Under the pieces are notes generated by a model. That model did not search any database. It was not told where the DNA came from and worked only from the letters and a program-made list of their open reading frames with translations. The translations under genes and the position numbers were made by a program. 64,000 nucleotides of DNA, taken from positions 54,219,652 to 54,283,651 of the forward strand of contig JASWHV010000012.1 of the NCBI GenBank assembly GCA_030760725.1, written 5' to 3'. The stretch is from Neostapfia colusana. Its lineage: Eukaryota > Streptophyta > Magnoliopsida > Poales > Poaceae. How positions within the stretch are numbered: the stretch's first letter is position 1; the number at the start of each line of letters is the position of its first letter. Positions 19,733-31,730 of the stretch are shown here, piece after piece.

Positions 19733-22700
19733 TGTCACACCCGGTTTCTCCGAAGAACAACCGAGTGAATATCACATGTATGCCAGTTTCATTTTCTCAT
19801 ACATGTGATGACAAATAGTGAAGCATCATTTATTACAAGCCAGGTGTCGAATATAAATATGTCTTACAAAGCATACGTCTCGATGGATGATAATAAGTTC
19901 ATAACATGTAAATAAAATAGCAGCGGAATATTATTCTTGTGGGCTCCGTCACAGGCGTTGCGTGGGGGACTCCATGAACCTAGAATCCTTCTTCCGGTCC
20001 GAAGTCTTGGTCATTGAACACCACATCATCCCCTTGACCTGAGCAGCAATTTAAACCAACAAATATGCAAGTTTGAGTACCGTTGGTACTCAGCAAGTGT
20101 GGGAAAGTTATGTCATGCATGGCCAGGGCAAGGAGAGGTTGAACTCATGGTTAAAGCACTACGCAATTAATACCTATCACCTTAGCTTATTAAGCACCTA
20201 CATTACTACATAGGTGAAATGGTCCCAATCTCCCAACCCATCATCAAAATCAAATAACCATAATCTCATTTCCAATGTTAAGCTCCCCGCTTAACATCCA
20301 CAACTTCCAAAGTCATCATCCTCTAATCATGAATAAGTCCAAGCCGCTCTTGACCGTGAGCATGGCTGTCATGACAGTTTTGACTCTGCAGAGTTTGCAC
20401 CACTGTACCCACATGTAGTGATTTCATCCCCCGTTGCCGGGTGGACTAAAAGAACCTCCATTATGCCAGTGGCCGCGAACCACATTCACACTTCCCAGGT
20501 GTGTAGCCAGGAGATCACTACGAAGCCTTTACAAAGGGATTCCCGACGAGCATGGACCCACTGAGGTTTCACCCCTAACAGCATACAAGAGGATCCAACC
20601 CCGCTGCAGTGGCCCCCTCTTGAGCCTTGGGGTTCATATGGTAGTCCAGCTGACACCTATTCCCCGCACCATCCAACACATCCATATTATGCCGGGGATA
20701 CACCTAATTAATTGGCCAAGCTGCCCCATCTCAGCATGTGGTTGGCACGGTAAAGCCAGGTTACATGCTCCATGAACCGGTCCTTAGGATCCAGGCAAAT
20801 ACTAAACACAAACCCGAGTCTCGTGCACCCAGCACAAACCAAATCATCCAACTTGCCTCGATCCCTACCTCTACATATCTCATAATATCTCATTCAAGAG
20901 TAAGGTAAATAAATTGATGATCTCATATCCCACTTATCCCATTCTAAGCCTGGCTAAGCATAGCATATAAATAAATGACATGATAAAATAAATCTCAACC
21001 CAAGCTACAAGGAAACAAGGTAATGCAATTCTAGGGAAACTTCCTATCATGGGTTTCATATTTCAATTGACAATGCAAATAATTCTATCTACACATCCTA
21101 GTATAGGATCAAAGTGGTCAAGGACACTTGCCTTCTTCCTGCTGCTCTGGGAATGGAAAGTCTTGGTCTTGGAAGGGGAGAACTTGCTCTGGGGCAGGTT
21201 CTATTCATGCCAATACACATAGCAAAGAAAACAACAATCCATAAGACATAGTTCACACTTTCACTTCATACAAACCACACATACATACCTATGAATGTCA
21301 TTCACATTTCTAAGTGTTGTGGTTTCTCTACATGTGTTGATTTTTGGCCTACATTCACCTATAAACATATGTATATTATTTCTAACTTCTATGTTCAGAT
21401 TTCAATTTGCACACTACATATGAAGTTCCAATTTGAACAAATTCTTTGTATATAATTATTACACTTCTTAGCCACAAAGTTTATATAAAAGGTATTTTCC
21501 TACTCCAAATAGGTTTTCAGATCTTCTACCAAATCCTAAACTGAAGTTTTTGGATTTGGAGACTTCATTTATCATTTTCTAATTATGCATACCTATTTTC
21601 CTATATTTTTTATATTCATTATCTATGCCTAAAAGTGAGTTTTAATATTAAATAGTAGAACATGTCATCTAAACAGAATAGGTTCTGATCTAAAATATTA
21701 AATAATATATTTTTGAACTTCTCCTCTGATGTGAACTAATTTAAATTTATTTTATCAGTTTTCAGAATTATTTCCTAGCCTAAAGATGTGTTTCTATAAC
21801 TAATAAATATGAGCAACAATTAGACAGATTCATTTCAGCCTAAAAATCTATTTTTAACTCATTCTAAAGTTTTCCATGTGCTAGGAGAGATTAAATTTTG
21901 AATTTGTACATGTGTTTGCCTTACCTTTTAAATTTAAATCCTAGTCACATATTCAAATTTCTGAATTCAATAACATATAGGGTCAAAAAGGTAAATCCAC
22001 ACTATTGCAGGGTCTAATTTATTATTTCATAAATTTCCAGGAGCCTAACTACACATAACAGAGGGGTTTCCTAATTTTTATTAAGTCCAGGGGCTAAAAC
22101 TGATTTTTAAATGAATTTACACGAATTTCTGAAGTTCCAGGGGCTAGATCAGAAGTTTCTGGGACTAGCTCGTGTTTTCCAAGATCCCCAGGGGGTAGCG
22201 CGTAAGAATCCCGGCCTTTATAACGCGGGGCTGATGTGGACCGTCCGATCTAAAATAGATGGCTGAGATTATAAATTTCCAGGAGCCTAACTACACATAA
22301 CAGTGGGGTTTCCTAATTTTTATTAAGTCCAGGGGCTAAAACTGATTTTTAAATGAATTTACACGAATTTCTGAAGTTCCAGGGGCTAGATCAGAAGTTT
22401 CTGGGACTAGCTCGTGTTTTCCAAGATCCCCAGGGGGTAGCGCGTAAGAATCCCGGCCTTTATAACGCGGGGCCGATGTGGACCGTCCGATCTAAAATAG
22501 ATGGCTGAGATTATAACGAGAAGCGGTACGGGTTAGATCTAATAAGAACCGCACGATTTAAAATGGATGGGCCTCAGGGGGCCACGTCGCCCAGGTCGTG
22601 CGCGGGCGGCGCTGCCCGGCGGCACGCGGCGGCGTGAGGCGGCGATCTCGCCAGATATCTTCAGATTTTCGTCTATACCTCCTAAAACTTGGATTTCATG

Positions 22701-23403
22701 GGTTAGAACGGTAGAGGGGAGGTCGGGGATCTCACCTCGGGGTTTTTCTTGAACTCGGAGGCCCTGGAAGGCGGTCGGCGGCGAGGTCCGAGATGAATTA
22801 GCGGCGGTGCTCGTCGAAGCTGCGTCTAGGGTGCAAAACACCGGGTTTTCTTCACCTGCATGACTCCCCGGAGACGGTGGAACGTGATCGGCGCGTTAGA
22901 CCAGAAAACCCGAGCAAGGATATAAAGAAAACGGTGATCAAAGCTTCGGTTCTCACCGGAGAGAAAAGTGGAGCGCGCTGGGGAATTCGGCGAGTTTCTT
23001 TGCGGGAATTTCACGGGGGAAGGCAGCGGAGGATCGAGTCGGTTAAATAGCAGCGTCCGGGGCCGAAGATCGGGCTGTTGGCGCGGTTTTTCGGAGGTGG
23101 TTTGGATTCGGGTGCGAGAAGAGTCCCGGGGTCGGCCTGGCGCGTGGGAGGTGAGGGATGACCCGTGGGCCCCGCGTGTCAGTGAGAGGAAGAGAGGGGC
23201 GCGGGTTCGGGGCTGGCGGGGGGAGTTTGGGCCGGCTGGTGGGTTTCGGCCCACTGGCCGGTGGGTTTTTTCCTTTTTCTTTTTATTTTTCTTTTCTGTT
23301 TTGATTTGAATTTGAATTCCAATTTAAATTTGAATTTCTGCACCCCATGCAATACGTCCAAAATTTTTTAAATTCTCCTCTTTACAGGTTTTGGGGTGTT
23401 ACA
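19733..23403 (-). repeat. C left (3') LTR with a 242-bp tandem duplication
   Basis: A TGTCACAC…GTGTTACA LTR of 3671 bp, longer than its partner because 22031-22272 is repeated at 22273-22514. The two repeat copies are nearly identical (for example AGAGGGG versus AGTGGGG), and the partner LTR has a single copy. The mini-exon-like block is at 21132-21200. Confidence 0.92.
22031..22514. repeat. 242-bp tandem duplication
   Basis: Two head-to-tail copies, each running from AAATTTCCAGGAGCC to GGCTGAGATTAT. The junction shares ATAAATTTCC with the left edge, which suggests slippage or unequal exchange at a short homology. It is found only in this LTR, so it arose after insertion. Confidence 0.93.
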
Positions 23404-23420
23404 GCTCTACCCCCCTTAAA
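23404..23420 (-). promoter_or_regulatory. C polypurine tract
   Basis: The minus strand reads TTTAAGGGGGGTAGAGC directly before the LTR, identical to the E1 tract. The hairpin AATCTCG-TCCT-CGAGATT lies just upstream. Confidence 0.85.
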
Positions 23421-23448
23421 TGAAATCTCGTCCTCGAGATTGGTGGTT

Positions 23449-24703
23449 CTAGGAAAACAATTCCAGAAACTGTGCCTTAAGCTCGTCTTCTCTCTCCCAT
23501 GTGGCTTCCTCTTCCGAGTGATGCTTCCACTGCACCTTGCACATTTGGATTCTTTTATTTCTTGTGAAGTGTTCCATTGTCTCCAAAACCTTGACCGGTT
23601 GCTTGGCATAAGACAGATCCTCTCCTATGTCAATCTCATTCATGGGTAACATCTCTTCAGGCGCCCTCAGGCATTTCTTGAGATGTGACACATGGAATAC
23701 ATCGTGCACATCCGATAGGCGAGCCGGTAGTTCTAGTTGATATGCCACTTCGCCTTTCCTCTCCAGAACCTGAAAGGGTCCGATGTATCGAGGTGATAAC
23801 TTCCCTTTTACCTTGAACCGACGAAGTCCTCGGATAGGGGACACCTTGAGGTAGACATAGTCCCCCACGTTGAAAACGAGCTCTCTTCTCCGTACATCGG
23901 CATAGCTCTTTTGTCGTGTCTGTGCTATCCTCAAGTTGTTGCAGATTTCCCTCACTTTCACCTCGGCTTCTTGTAGTACTTCGGGCCCAAACACTTTACT
24001 TTCCCCCGTTTGGTTCCAAAATAGGGGAGTTCTGCACTTCCTCCCATACAAAGCCTCAAATGGTGGCATCTTCATACTAGCCTCATAGCTGTTGTTATAG
24101 GAGAACTCTGTCAAGAGGTAAGTTCTTATCCCAACTCCTATTGTTCTTGAGTGCACACGCTCTCAGCATATCCTCAAGGATCTGATTGGTTCTTTCCGTC
24201 TGCCCATCAGTCTGGGGGTGATAGGCAGAACTGAAATTTAGATGGGTTCCCATGGTTTCATGTAACTTCTGCCAGAACCTTGAGGTGAACTGTGTCCCTT
24301 GATCTGACAATATCTTTTTTGGCACTCCATGGAAACACACGATCCTTGACATGTACAATTCTGCCAATTTGGATCCGCTATAGCTTTCTTTCACGGGGAT
24401 GAAATGAGCTACCTTTGTTAGCCTGTCGATGATGACCCATATCGAATCATATCCCGATTGGGTCCTCGGTAGTCCCACTATGAAGTCCATACCAATTTCT
24501 TCCCATTTCCATTCAGGCACTTTGAGTGGTTGCAATAATCCCGCGGGTCGTTGATGTTCTGCTTTCACCAGCTGACATGTGTCACATAGGGCAACATGTT
24601 CCGCGACATCTTGAGGTCATGATACATCTTCATACTCCTAGGATGAATGGAATAGTCGGAATCATGAGCCTCTTTCATAATCAATTCACGGACCTCCTTC
24701 ACT
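23449..24703 (-). pseudogene. C integrase and chromodomain-like tail
   Basis: Core and C-terminus run as 24568-24095 (GMDFIVGLPRTQSGYDSIW, TDGQTERTNQ) and 24156-23449 (PRYIGPFQVLERKGEVAYQLE, then VQWKHHSEEEATWERED to the stop). This is the only family A copy besides D in which the chromodomain-like end is uninterrupted. A deletion of about 31 bp near 24610 removes most of the zinc-module spacer and shifts the frame. A second frameshift lies near 24115. Confidence 0.9.
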
Positions 24704-26422
24704 TCAGGCACAAAGATTCTTTCCCGTGCCACACCGTACCTTGCTCATCCTCTCTGAACCCAGGGGCTTTATTATCCTTGTGAGTTCTCTAATCTCTTGT
24801 ATCTTCTCGTCATTCTTCTGACCGTTGCGTATGTCTTGCTCTAATGTGGAGTCCAGTTCCATGGCGATGGCCTCACCACTATTCACCAGACATAGATTGA
24901 TCTTTACAACCTCTTCCTTCAATTCTGTAGGCATGTCCTTTAAGCTCAACCTATTGACCTGCACCTTCCGGCTTAAAGCATCTGCCACGACGTTCGCTTT
25001 CCCAGGATGATAGTTGATGCCCACATCAAAGTCGTTGATCAGCTCTAACCATCTCCTTTGTCTGAGGTTGAGATCTGGCTGTGTGAAAATGTACTTTGAG
25101 CTCTTATGGTCCGTATATATCTTTGTCCTTTTCCCCATCAAGTAATGCCGCCAAATCTTCAACGAGTGTACCACTGCGGCTAGCTCTAGGTCATGCGTAG
25201 GATAGTTCTTCTCGTGTTTACGGAGCTGCTAGGACGCATAAGCCACGACATGCCCCTCTTGCATGATAACACATCCCAACCCGTTTCTAGAGGCATCGCA
25301 GTACACCGAAAAGTTCTTCTGCATATCTGGCATAACTAGCACTGGGGCTGTTGTCAATCTTTTCTTCAGCTCTTGAAAACTCGTCTCACATTGCGGTGTC
25401 CATGTGAATGTGATTCCCTTCTCCAACAATTTGGTGAGGGGTCTCGAAATTTTGGAGAAACCCTCGATAAACCGTTGATAATACCTAGCCAATCCTAAGA
25501 AGCTTCGAACTTCCCCGACATTCTCAGGGGTCTTCCACTTCTTTACATCCTCGATCTTGGTGGGATCTACGGAGATTCCTCCCTCCGAGATTATATGTCC
25601 TAAGAAGGGAACTCTCTTCAACCAAAACTCACACTTGCTCAACTTGGCATATAGTTGGTGTTCTCTCAGCTTTTGCAACACCAACCTTAGATGTTCCTCA
25701 TGTTCTTCTTCATCTTTGGAGAAGACGAGAATGTCATCTATGAAAACCACCACAAATTTGTCCAGATATTCCATGAATACCTTGTTCATGAGATACATGA
25801 AGTATGCCGGGGCATTAGTTAGCCCGAAAGGCATGACGGTGTATTCATACAGTCCGTACCGAGATACGAAAGCTGTCTTTCGAATATCAATTTGCCTTAT
25901 CTTAAGTTGGTGGTATCCCGACCTGAGATCAATTTTCGAGAACACACAAGCTCCCATCAACTGATCAAACAAGTCTTCAATGTGGGGTAATGGGTACTTG
26001 TTCTTGATGGTTACTTCATTCAACGAACGGTAGTCTACGCACAACCTTTGGGTTCCGTCCTGCTTGGTCACAAATATCACTGGAGCTCCCCATGGTGAGG
26101 AACTAGGACGGATGTACCCCTTCTCTGTCAATTCTCTCAAATGTTCCTTGAGTTCTTCCAGCTGTTTGGAGTCCATCTGATAGGGTCTCTTGTATATCGG
26201 AGCTGTTCCAGGCACTAGCTCAGTCGTGAATTCTACTTCACGATCGGGGGGCATACCTGGCAACTCCTTCGGAAAAACATCTGGGTATTCCCTGATGATC
26301 CTGATCTCCTCCACTTCCACCTCAACTTGATTGAGTTTAATGTCCCTCCTAGGCTCTTATATGGTTATGAACTTGACTCTTGTGCCACTAGGGTGAGTTA
26401 GTTCCACCGTTCTTGTCGAACA
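24704..26422 (-). pseudogene. C reverse transcriptase and RNase H
   Basis: An open frame at 26320-25229 contains all RT blocks, including FSKIDLRSGYHQLKI, MPFGLTNAP and FIDDILVFSK, and ends at a TAG in RNase H (about 25229) where sister copies have Arg (YASRQL). 25174-24704 continues RNase H and the linker (WLELINDFDVGINYHPGKAN). A stop near 26358, between the protease and RT, also breaks the polyprotein. Confidence 0.9.
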
Positions 26423-26922
26423 ATGGATGATTCATTTATGTTTGGTCAACCAATCCATACCCAAAATAATATCTATCCCTTGTGAATCTATCACTATGAG
26501 GTTGGCAGTAAATACTACCCCATTAATGTCTAGATTCACCTTGGGACACACTTGTCTTGTCCTTATCTCTCCCCCTGGGGAGTTTACTGCTAGCATATGG
26601 TCCATTTGAGTTGTTGCTAGATCATGCTTCTTAACAAACCCTTGATCAATGAACGAGTGGGTAGCACCAGAATCAAACAACAGGGTTGCAATGTGTAAAT
26701 TGGCCGGAAACTTACCAATTACCACGTCAGGTGCCTCTTGCGCTTCCTCCATGGTCACGTGGTTCACCCGTCCTCGCATCACATTCTGCTGTGGTGGCGG
26801 CATGGGCTTCTTCTATGGGCACTTATGGGCGTAGTGCCCCACTTCACCACAGTTGAAGCATTGCACCCCAAACTTAGGTGCCTGGCCTTTGTTGTCTTGG
26901 GGTTGGTTCTGTGGTCCTTGCA
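26423..26922 (-). pseudogene. C protease and gag zinc-knuckle part
   Basis: 26803-26432 encodes LFDSGATHSFIDQGF and GIDIILGMDWL. The CCHC knuckle lies just upstream, followed by an in-frame TAG (about 26815; sister copies have Lys). The frame is cut at 26922 by D. Gag continues at 50519-51475. Confidence 0.87.
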
Positions 26923-27366
26923 TGTCACACCCGGTTTCTCCGAAGACAACCGATTGAATATCACATGTATGGCAGGATCATTTCTCATACATGTGATGAC
27001 AAATAGTGAAGCATCATTTATTACAAGCCAGGTGTCGAATATAAATAAGTCTTTCATAGTGTATGTCTCGATGGACGACAATAAGTTCATAACATGTAAA
27101 TAAAATAGCAGCAGAATATTATTCTTGTGGGCTCCGTCACAGGCGTTGCCAGGGGGACTCCATGAACCTTGAATCCTTCTTCGGGTCCGAAGTCTTGATC
27201 ATTAAACACCACATCATTTTCTTGACCTGAGCAGCAATATAAACAACCAAATATGCAAGGTTGAGTACCGATGGTACTCAGCAAGTGTGGGAAAGTTATG
27301 TCATGCATGGCTAGAACAAGGAGAGGTTGAACTCATGGTTAAAGCACTACACAATTAATACCTACT
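26923..27366 (-). repeat. D left LTR, first part
   Basis: 444 bp from TGTCACACCC to …TTAATACCTACT, in the A2 form (GAAGACAACC, GTCTTTCATAGTGTATGTC). It is interrupted by B; the LTR resumes at 38288 with CTATCACCTTAGC. Together the parts give 3427 bp. Confidence 0.92.
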
Positions 27367-28902
27367 TGTGACGCCCTCAATTCTGTGGGAAAACCACGGA
27401 ACTGAGAACTAATGCATATGTGTGCCCAGGATGTTCATCACACATACACATACGTTCCACAAACTGAATTCAGATTATATATTACCACGTATAACAGAGT
27501 TTATTACAATATCTCATGGATCTTGGACTCATGCTCACAGCGGAAGTCCTTATTTAAATGAGGAAGCAAAAACTAATGTGGAAGCAAAACTAAGCAGAAG
27601 TGGCTCCATCTCTACTCCCTCCACAGGCAAACAGATCACACGCCATAATGTTCCACTTGATCTTCATAATAGGCTTCTCCTGCTGCTGAGGATGAAGTAA
27701 TAATGCAAGGTTGAGTACAATGATGTACTCAGCAAGTGCGGGAAAAACACATGATATGCAGTTCATAAACAAGGTAGGTAATAAAAGGCTTATTTGCAGA
27801 AAAGCAATTCTTGTAAAACCATGATAAAACAGCAACTTTATTTTAGATGAATGTAATCCCAGCATGTATTAAATTACCAACATACCTCCATCGCTTTCCA
27901 TATTCCATCCGAACATTAACCAATCTTTTATTCATACTCACGAATACCTCCTCGTATTCGCTACCATCTCACCTCATAAAACAACCACGTCTCACACCGA
28001 GACCAATCTCATGTCATAACCCATCAGTCATGCAACCATCTCATCTTCCCGGACTCAACAGTCCCAGACCAAACCATAACCAATAATCATAACCGATAAC
28101 CATAACCAATCTAATCATGGCAGTTTAGCCAGGTGCTCGTGACCGTAAGCTCGGCTATCATGATAGTTTTAATAACTCTGCAGAGTTTGCACCTCTTTAC
28201 CCACAAGTTTGTGATTTTGTCACCCGTCGGCGACTGCAGAACCTCCATTTTACCAGTACACAACCGTCGGTGTATGGTCAAGAGATCACAAAATAGCCTT
28301 TACAAAGGGGTTACCATATGTATGGACTCACTAAGGTTTCACCGGCAGGCTAGAATCTCCAATTCTCCCACCCACGGGCCCCCTCTTGTGCCATGCAGTT
28401 CCCAGGACAGTCCTCACTCGACTCCCATTCCCCGCGCCTTCCACAGTCCATAACACTCTAGTCACTTACCTAATTTCTCAGCTAAGCCGCACCCATACTT
28501 GGCCTTGTGGTGGCACTGTTATCCTGGCATGTGCATGCATGAACAGGTCCTTAGATCTACGAAAAGTAAACCACCATCTCAAGCTACCTCATTCACAAAC
28601 CCAGTCTTGTCTAGATCTCCCTCCGATCCATGTTCATTATTAACATCAGTTTCCCATTATCATTACGAGTGCAGTTAGCTAGACACATCTATCTCGCTTC
28701 CCAATCCCATAGACTCAGCGAAGCATAAAGCAAAAACCATACCCGACTCATAAACTTCCCAGGCGACAAGGATGGTTTAATCAAAACTAGTAAACTCCTA
28801 TAAAAGGGTTTACCATCATGTTTGACTCAGCACACACACCTTTTAGCAAAACAAAATAGTTTTACCCAAAACATTGGATCAATATGGTCAAGGAGCACTT
28901 GC

Positions 28903-28983
28903 CTTGTTCTTGCGGTTCCGGTTGTGCTTGATTCTCAAAGCCTTGTTGCTGCAGCTCGTCGTAGACAGCTCCCTGAGCTTGTT
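28903..28983 (-). other. Mini-exon-like block in B 3' LTR
   Basis: 81 nt between TAGCAG and GCAAGTGCTC on the minus strand. The phase-1 reading is EQAQGAVYDELQQQGFE…; it is identical to the block in the 5' LTR at 36877-36957. Confidence 0.45.
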
Positions 28984-30079
28984 CTGCTATGTAGGATTCA
29001 TGTGCATACAAAATTCACAGCAATCAATACCATGCACAAACTTTAAACTAGATGCGATGATGCACATGCATGCTATCCTATGATTAGTTTTATTAGATTG
29101 ATGTGCTCTTGCATGGCTTGCATGGTCAGAGGTGTTCGGATCAAAGGTGGTCGTGGCGATGATCTTGTCTTTTAGATCAAACTGATCATCAAGTGATCTG
29201 CCCACGAGAACGCTTCTGTTTGAAAGGAATCGAAGAACAGATGCAAAGAGATGAACACAGTGATGTCGTAAGGTGGTATTGAAGTCCTACCTCACGCTCT
29301 TCTTGTCTTCGGGGTCCTCAGACCGCTTGGTTCTTTTCCGATGATCTCCCTTGTTGCTCTTCGGCGATGTTTTGCTCGGCGAGTTAGGGCTAGGGCTCTA
29401 AGTCGTCGGCTTAGGAGTTGAAAGAGAAGTTTGTAGTTTCGGCCAGAGGTTTTGGGTTCTATTAATAATCGGGAAGAGAAGAGTCCTAATCTGATTGGAT
29501 CCCGAATAAGAGTCTTATTCAGATCTTTGTTAGATCCTGACGTCTTATCTTCGGTAACATCGTGGATTTTAGATCGGTTTCTATTGTGTACCGGTGTCCT
29601 TACGCGTAACAGCTGCTCCAAAACTCGTTACCTCCGTGACGATGACCTCCGGAAGCTCCACGTGTCCTCCGGGCCTGGTATCTCCTCATCCGCAGAGACG
29701 AGCTCCGGTTGTGCCGCGTGTCAATCGATCGAGACCTCCCTCTTCTTCGGAGATGAGCTCCGCGCACGCCACGTGTGGGTGCCAGTCTTTCCGCTCTCCT
29801 TTCCTCAGGGACATGCCCCGAGGTCGACACGTGTTTAGCTGCGACGGACCTTCCGGAGATAAGCTCCGGTGGCGACACGTGTTCGATAGATCCGCACTTC
29901 TCTGAGATGAGCTCCGAGATTGACACGTATCCCGCGCGACTGGTCCTCTTATTTCCGCGAGGACTAGCTCCGAGGATGACACGTGCCCTCTGAAAAATGC
30001 CTTTGCTTCTTCCGCAGAGGCTAGCTCCGCGGCAGCACGTGTCCCACAGGGTCGGACCTCTTTCCAATTGCGGAGGTGA

Positions 30080-30101
30080 CCCCCCCCCCCCCCCCCCCCC
30101 C
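30080..30101. repeat. 22-base C homopolymer
   Basis: Uninterrupted cytosines. The 5' LTR has only seven C followed by T at the same place (38054-38060), so the run expanded after insertion, or its length is a sequencing artefact. Confidence 0.9.
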
Positions 30102-30325
30102 GAGCCTGCCACGTAGCTAGTTTAGCGGCGGACCTCTCCAAATTTCTCGGGGATGAGCTCCGAACACGCCACGTGGTCTGCTGGCCATGGAAGTTGCCTT
30201 CGGTGCCCTCGGAGAGCTTTATTGGCTATCCTTTTGGTACTTGTCTCTGTTTCTACTCTTCTTAAAATGTTTTTCTTCTTCATAAAATATGAACATATGC
30301 TGACACCCGAGGTGAGGGTGTCACA

Positions 30326-30364
30326 AATCTACCCCCCTTAAATTGAATCTCGCCCTCGAGATTC
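30326..30364 (-). promoter_or_regulatory. B polypurine tract and adjacent hairpin
   Basis: The minus strand has TTTAAGGGGGGTAGATT next to the 3' LTR, preceded by an 8-bp perfect inverted repeat GAATCTCG/CGAGATTC (30345-30352, 30357-30364) with a CCCT loop. The stem is longer than in family A but in the same position. Confidence 0.8.
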
Positions 30365-31730
30365 GTTAGTAGAAAATAGATGGGGAAATTCTGCCTTGAT
30401 ATCCTCTTCACGTTCCCATGTGGCTTCAGCTTCAGTGTGATGGCTCCATTGTACCTTGCACCATCGAATCACCTTGTTTCGGGTGACCCTTTCCTTTACG
30501 TCCAAGATTCGGACAGGGTGTTCTGCGTAAGTCAGGTCCTCTTGAAGTTCAAGTTCTCCCATTGACACTTGTTCCTCTAGTACTCTCAAGCACTTCTTGA
30601 GCTGGGATATATGAAACACGTCATGTACGTCGGAGAGGTGGTTTGGGAGCTCTAGTTGGTAGGCTACTTCTCCTCGCTTGTCCAAAATCTTAAATTGTCC
30701 GATGTAGCGAGGTGCTAGTTTGCCTTTGACGTTAAAACGTCGTTGGCCTTGGATAGGCGATACCTTAAGGTATACGAAGTCTCCTACTTCAAAGGTCAAC
30801 TTTCTACGCCTATTGTCCGCATAGCCTTTCTGTCGTGACCGAGCAGCCCCTTAAGTTTTCCCGTATCGTCTGAACCTGCTTTTCAGCCTCCTGTAGTACT
30901 TCGGGTCCAAACACCTGGTTCTCTCCAGTCTCGTTCCAGAACAGCGGCGTTCTACACCGTCTGCCATATAAGGCTTCGAAAGGCGACATCTTCAAGCTAG
31001 CTTGATAACTGTTGTTATAGGAGAACTCGGCATACGGTAAACTCCTATCCCAACTACGCCCACGTTTCAAGGCGCAAGCTCTCAGCATGTCCTCCAAAAT
31101 TTGGTTCGTCCTCTCGGTTTGCCCATCTGTTTGTGGGTGATAGGCGGAGCAAAAATCCAGTCGTGTACCCATGGCTTTCTGCAACTTCCTCCAGAATCTA
31201 GAGGTAAACTGAGAACCTCGATCTGAGACTATCCTCTTCGGAACTCCATGACGGCACACGATCTGCTCCATGTACAACTCTGCCAACTGTGTAACGTTGT
31301 AACTGGTCTTTACCGGAAGAAAATGGGTGGTTTTTGTCAACCGGTCCACAATGCCCCAGATGGAGTCGTATCCTGACTGAGTTCGTGGCAATCCGACAAT
31401 AAAGTCCATACTGATGTCCTCCCATTTCCATTCAGGTATTTTCAAAGGTTGCAACAATCCAGCGGGTTTTTGATGCTCGGCTTTTACCCGTTGGCATGTG
31501 TCGCATATGGGAACGTATTCGTCTATATCCCTCTTCATACCATCCCACCAATAGCAAGTTTTCAAGTCCTTGTACATTTTGGTGCTCACTGGATGTATGG
31601 AATAGGGTGAATCATGTGCCTCCTTCAATATCATGTGGCGAAGGTGTCTTAGGTTTGGCACACAAATCCTTTTTCCTAGCCAAAGCGTACCCTTTTCATC
31701 CTCCTTGAAATCCTTCTCTACCCCTTGTCA
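30338..31730 (-). pseudogene. B integrase with chromodomain-like tail
   Basis: 31661-30810 holds the zinc module (HDSPYSIHP…CDTC), the core (MDFIVGLPRTQSGYDSIW, SDRGSQFTSRFW, TDGQTERTNQ) and part of the C-terminal domain. 30799-30338 continues with DFVYLKVSP, PRYIGQFKILDKRGEVAYQL and VQWSHHTEAEATWEREED, a chromodomain-like end in the style of Tekay/Del. One small frameshift near 30845 separates them. A TGA (about 31727) lies at the junction with RNase H, in the same frame. Confidence 0.92.

Larger units (their letters stand above)
27367..30325 (-). repeat. B left (3') LTR
   Basis: 2959 bp. It holds the palindrome CTATCATGATAG, mini-exon-like block 28903-28983, TATTAATA at the TATA position (29460-29467; TATAAATA in the 5' LTR), the ACGT-box array (about 29640-30180) and a 22-base C run (30080-30101). 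Confidence 0.93.
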
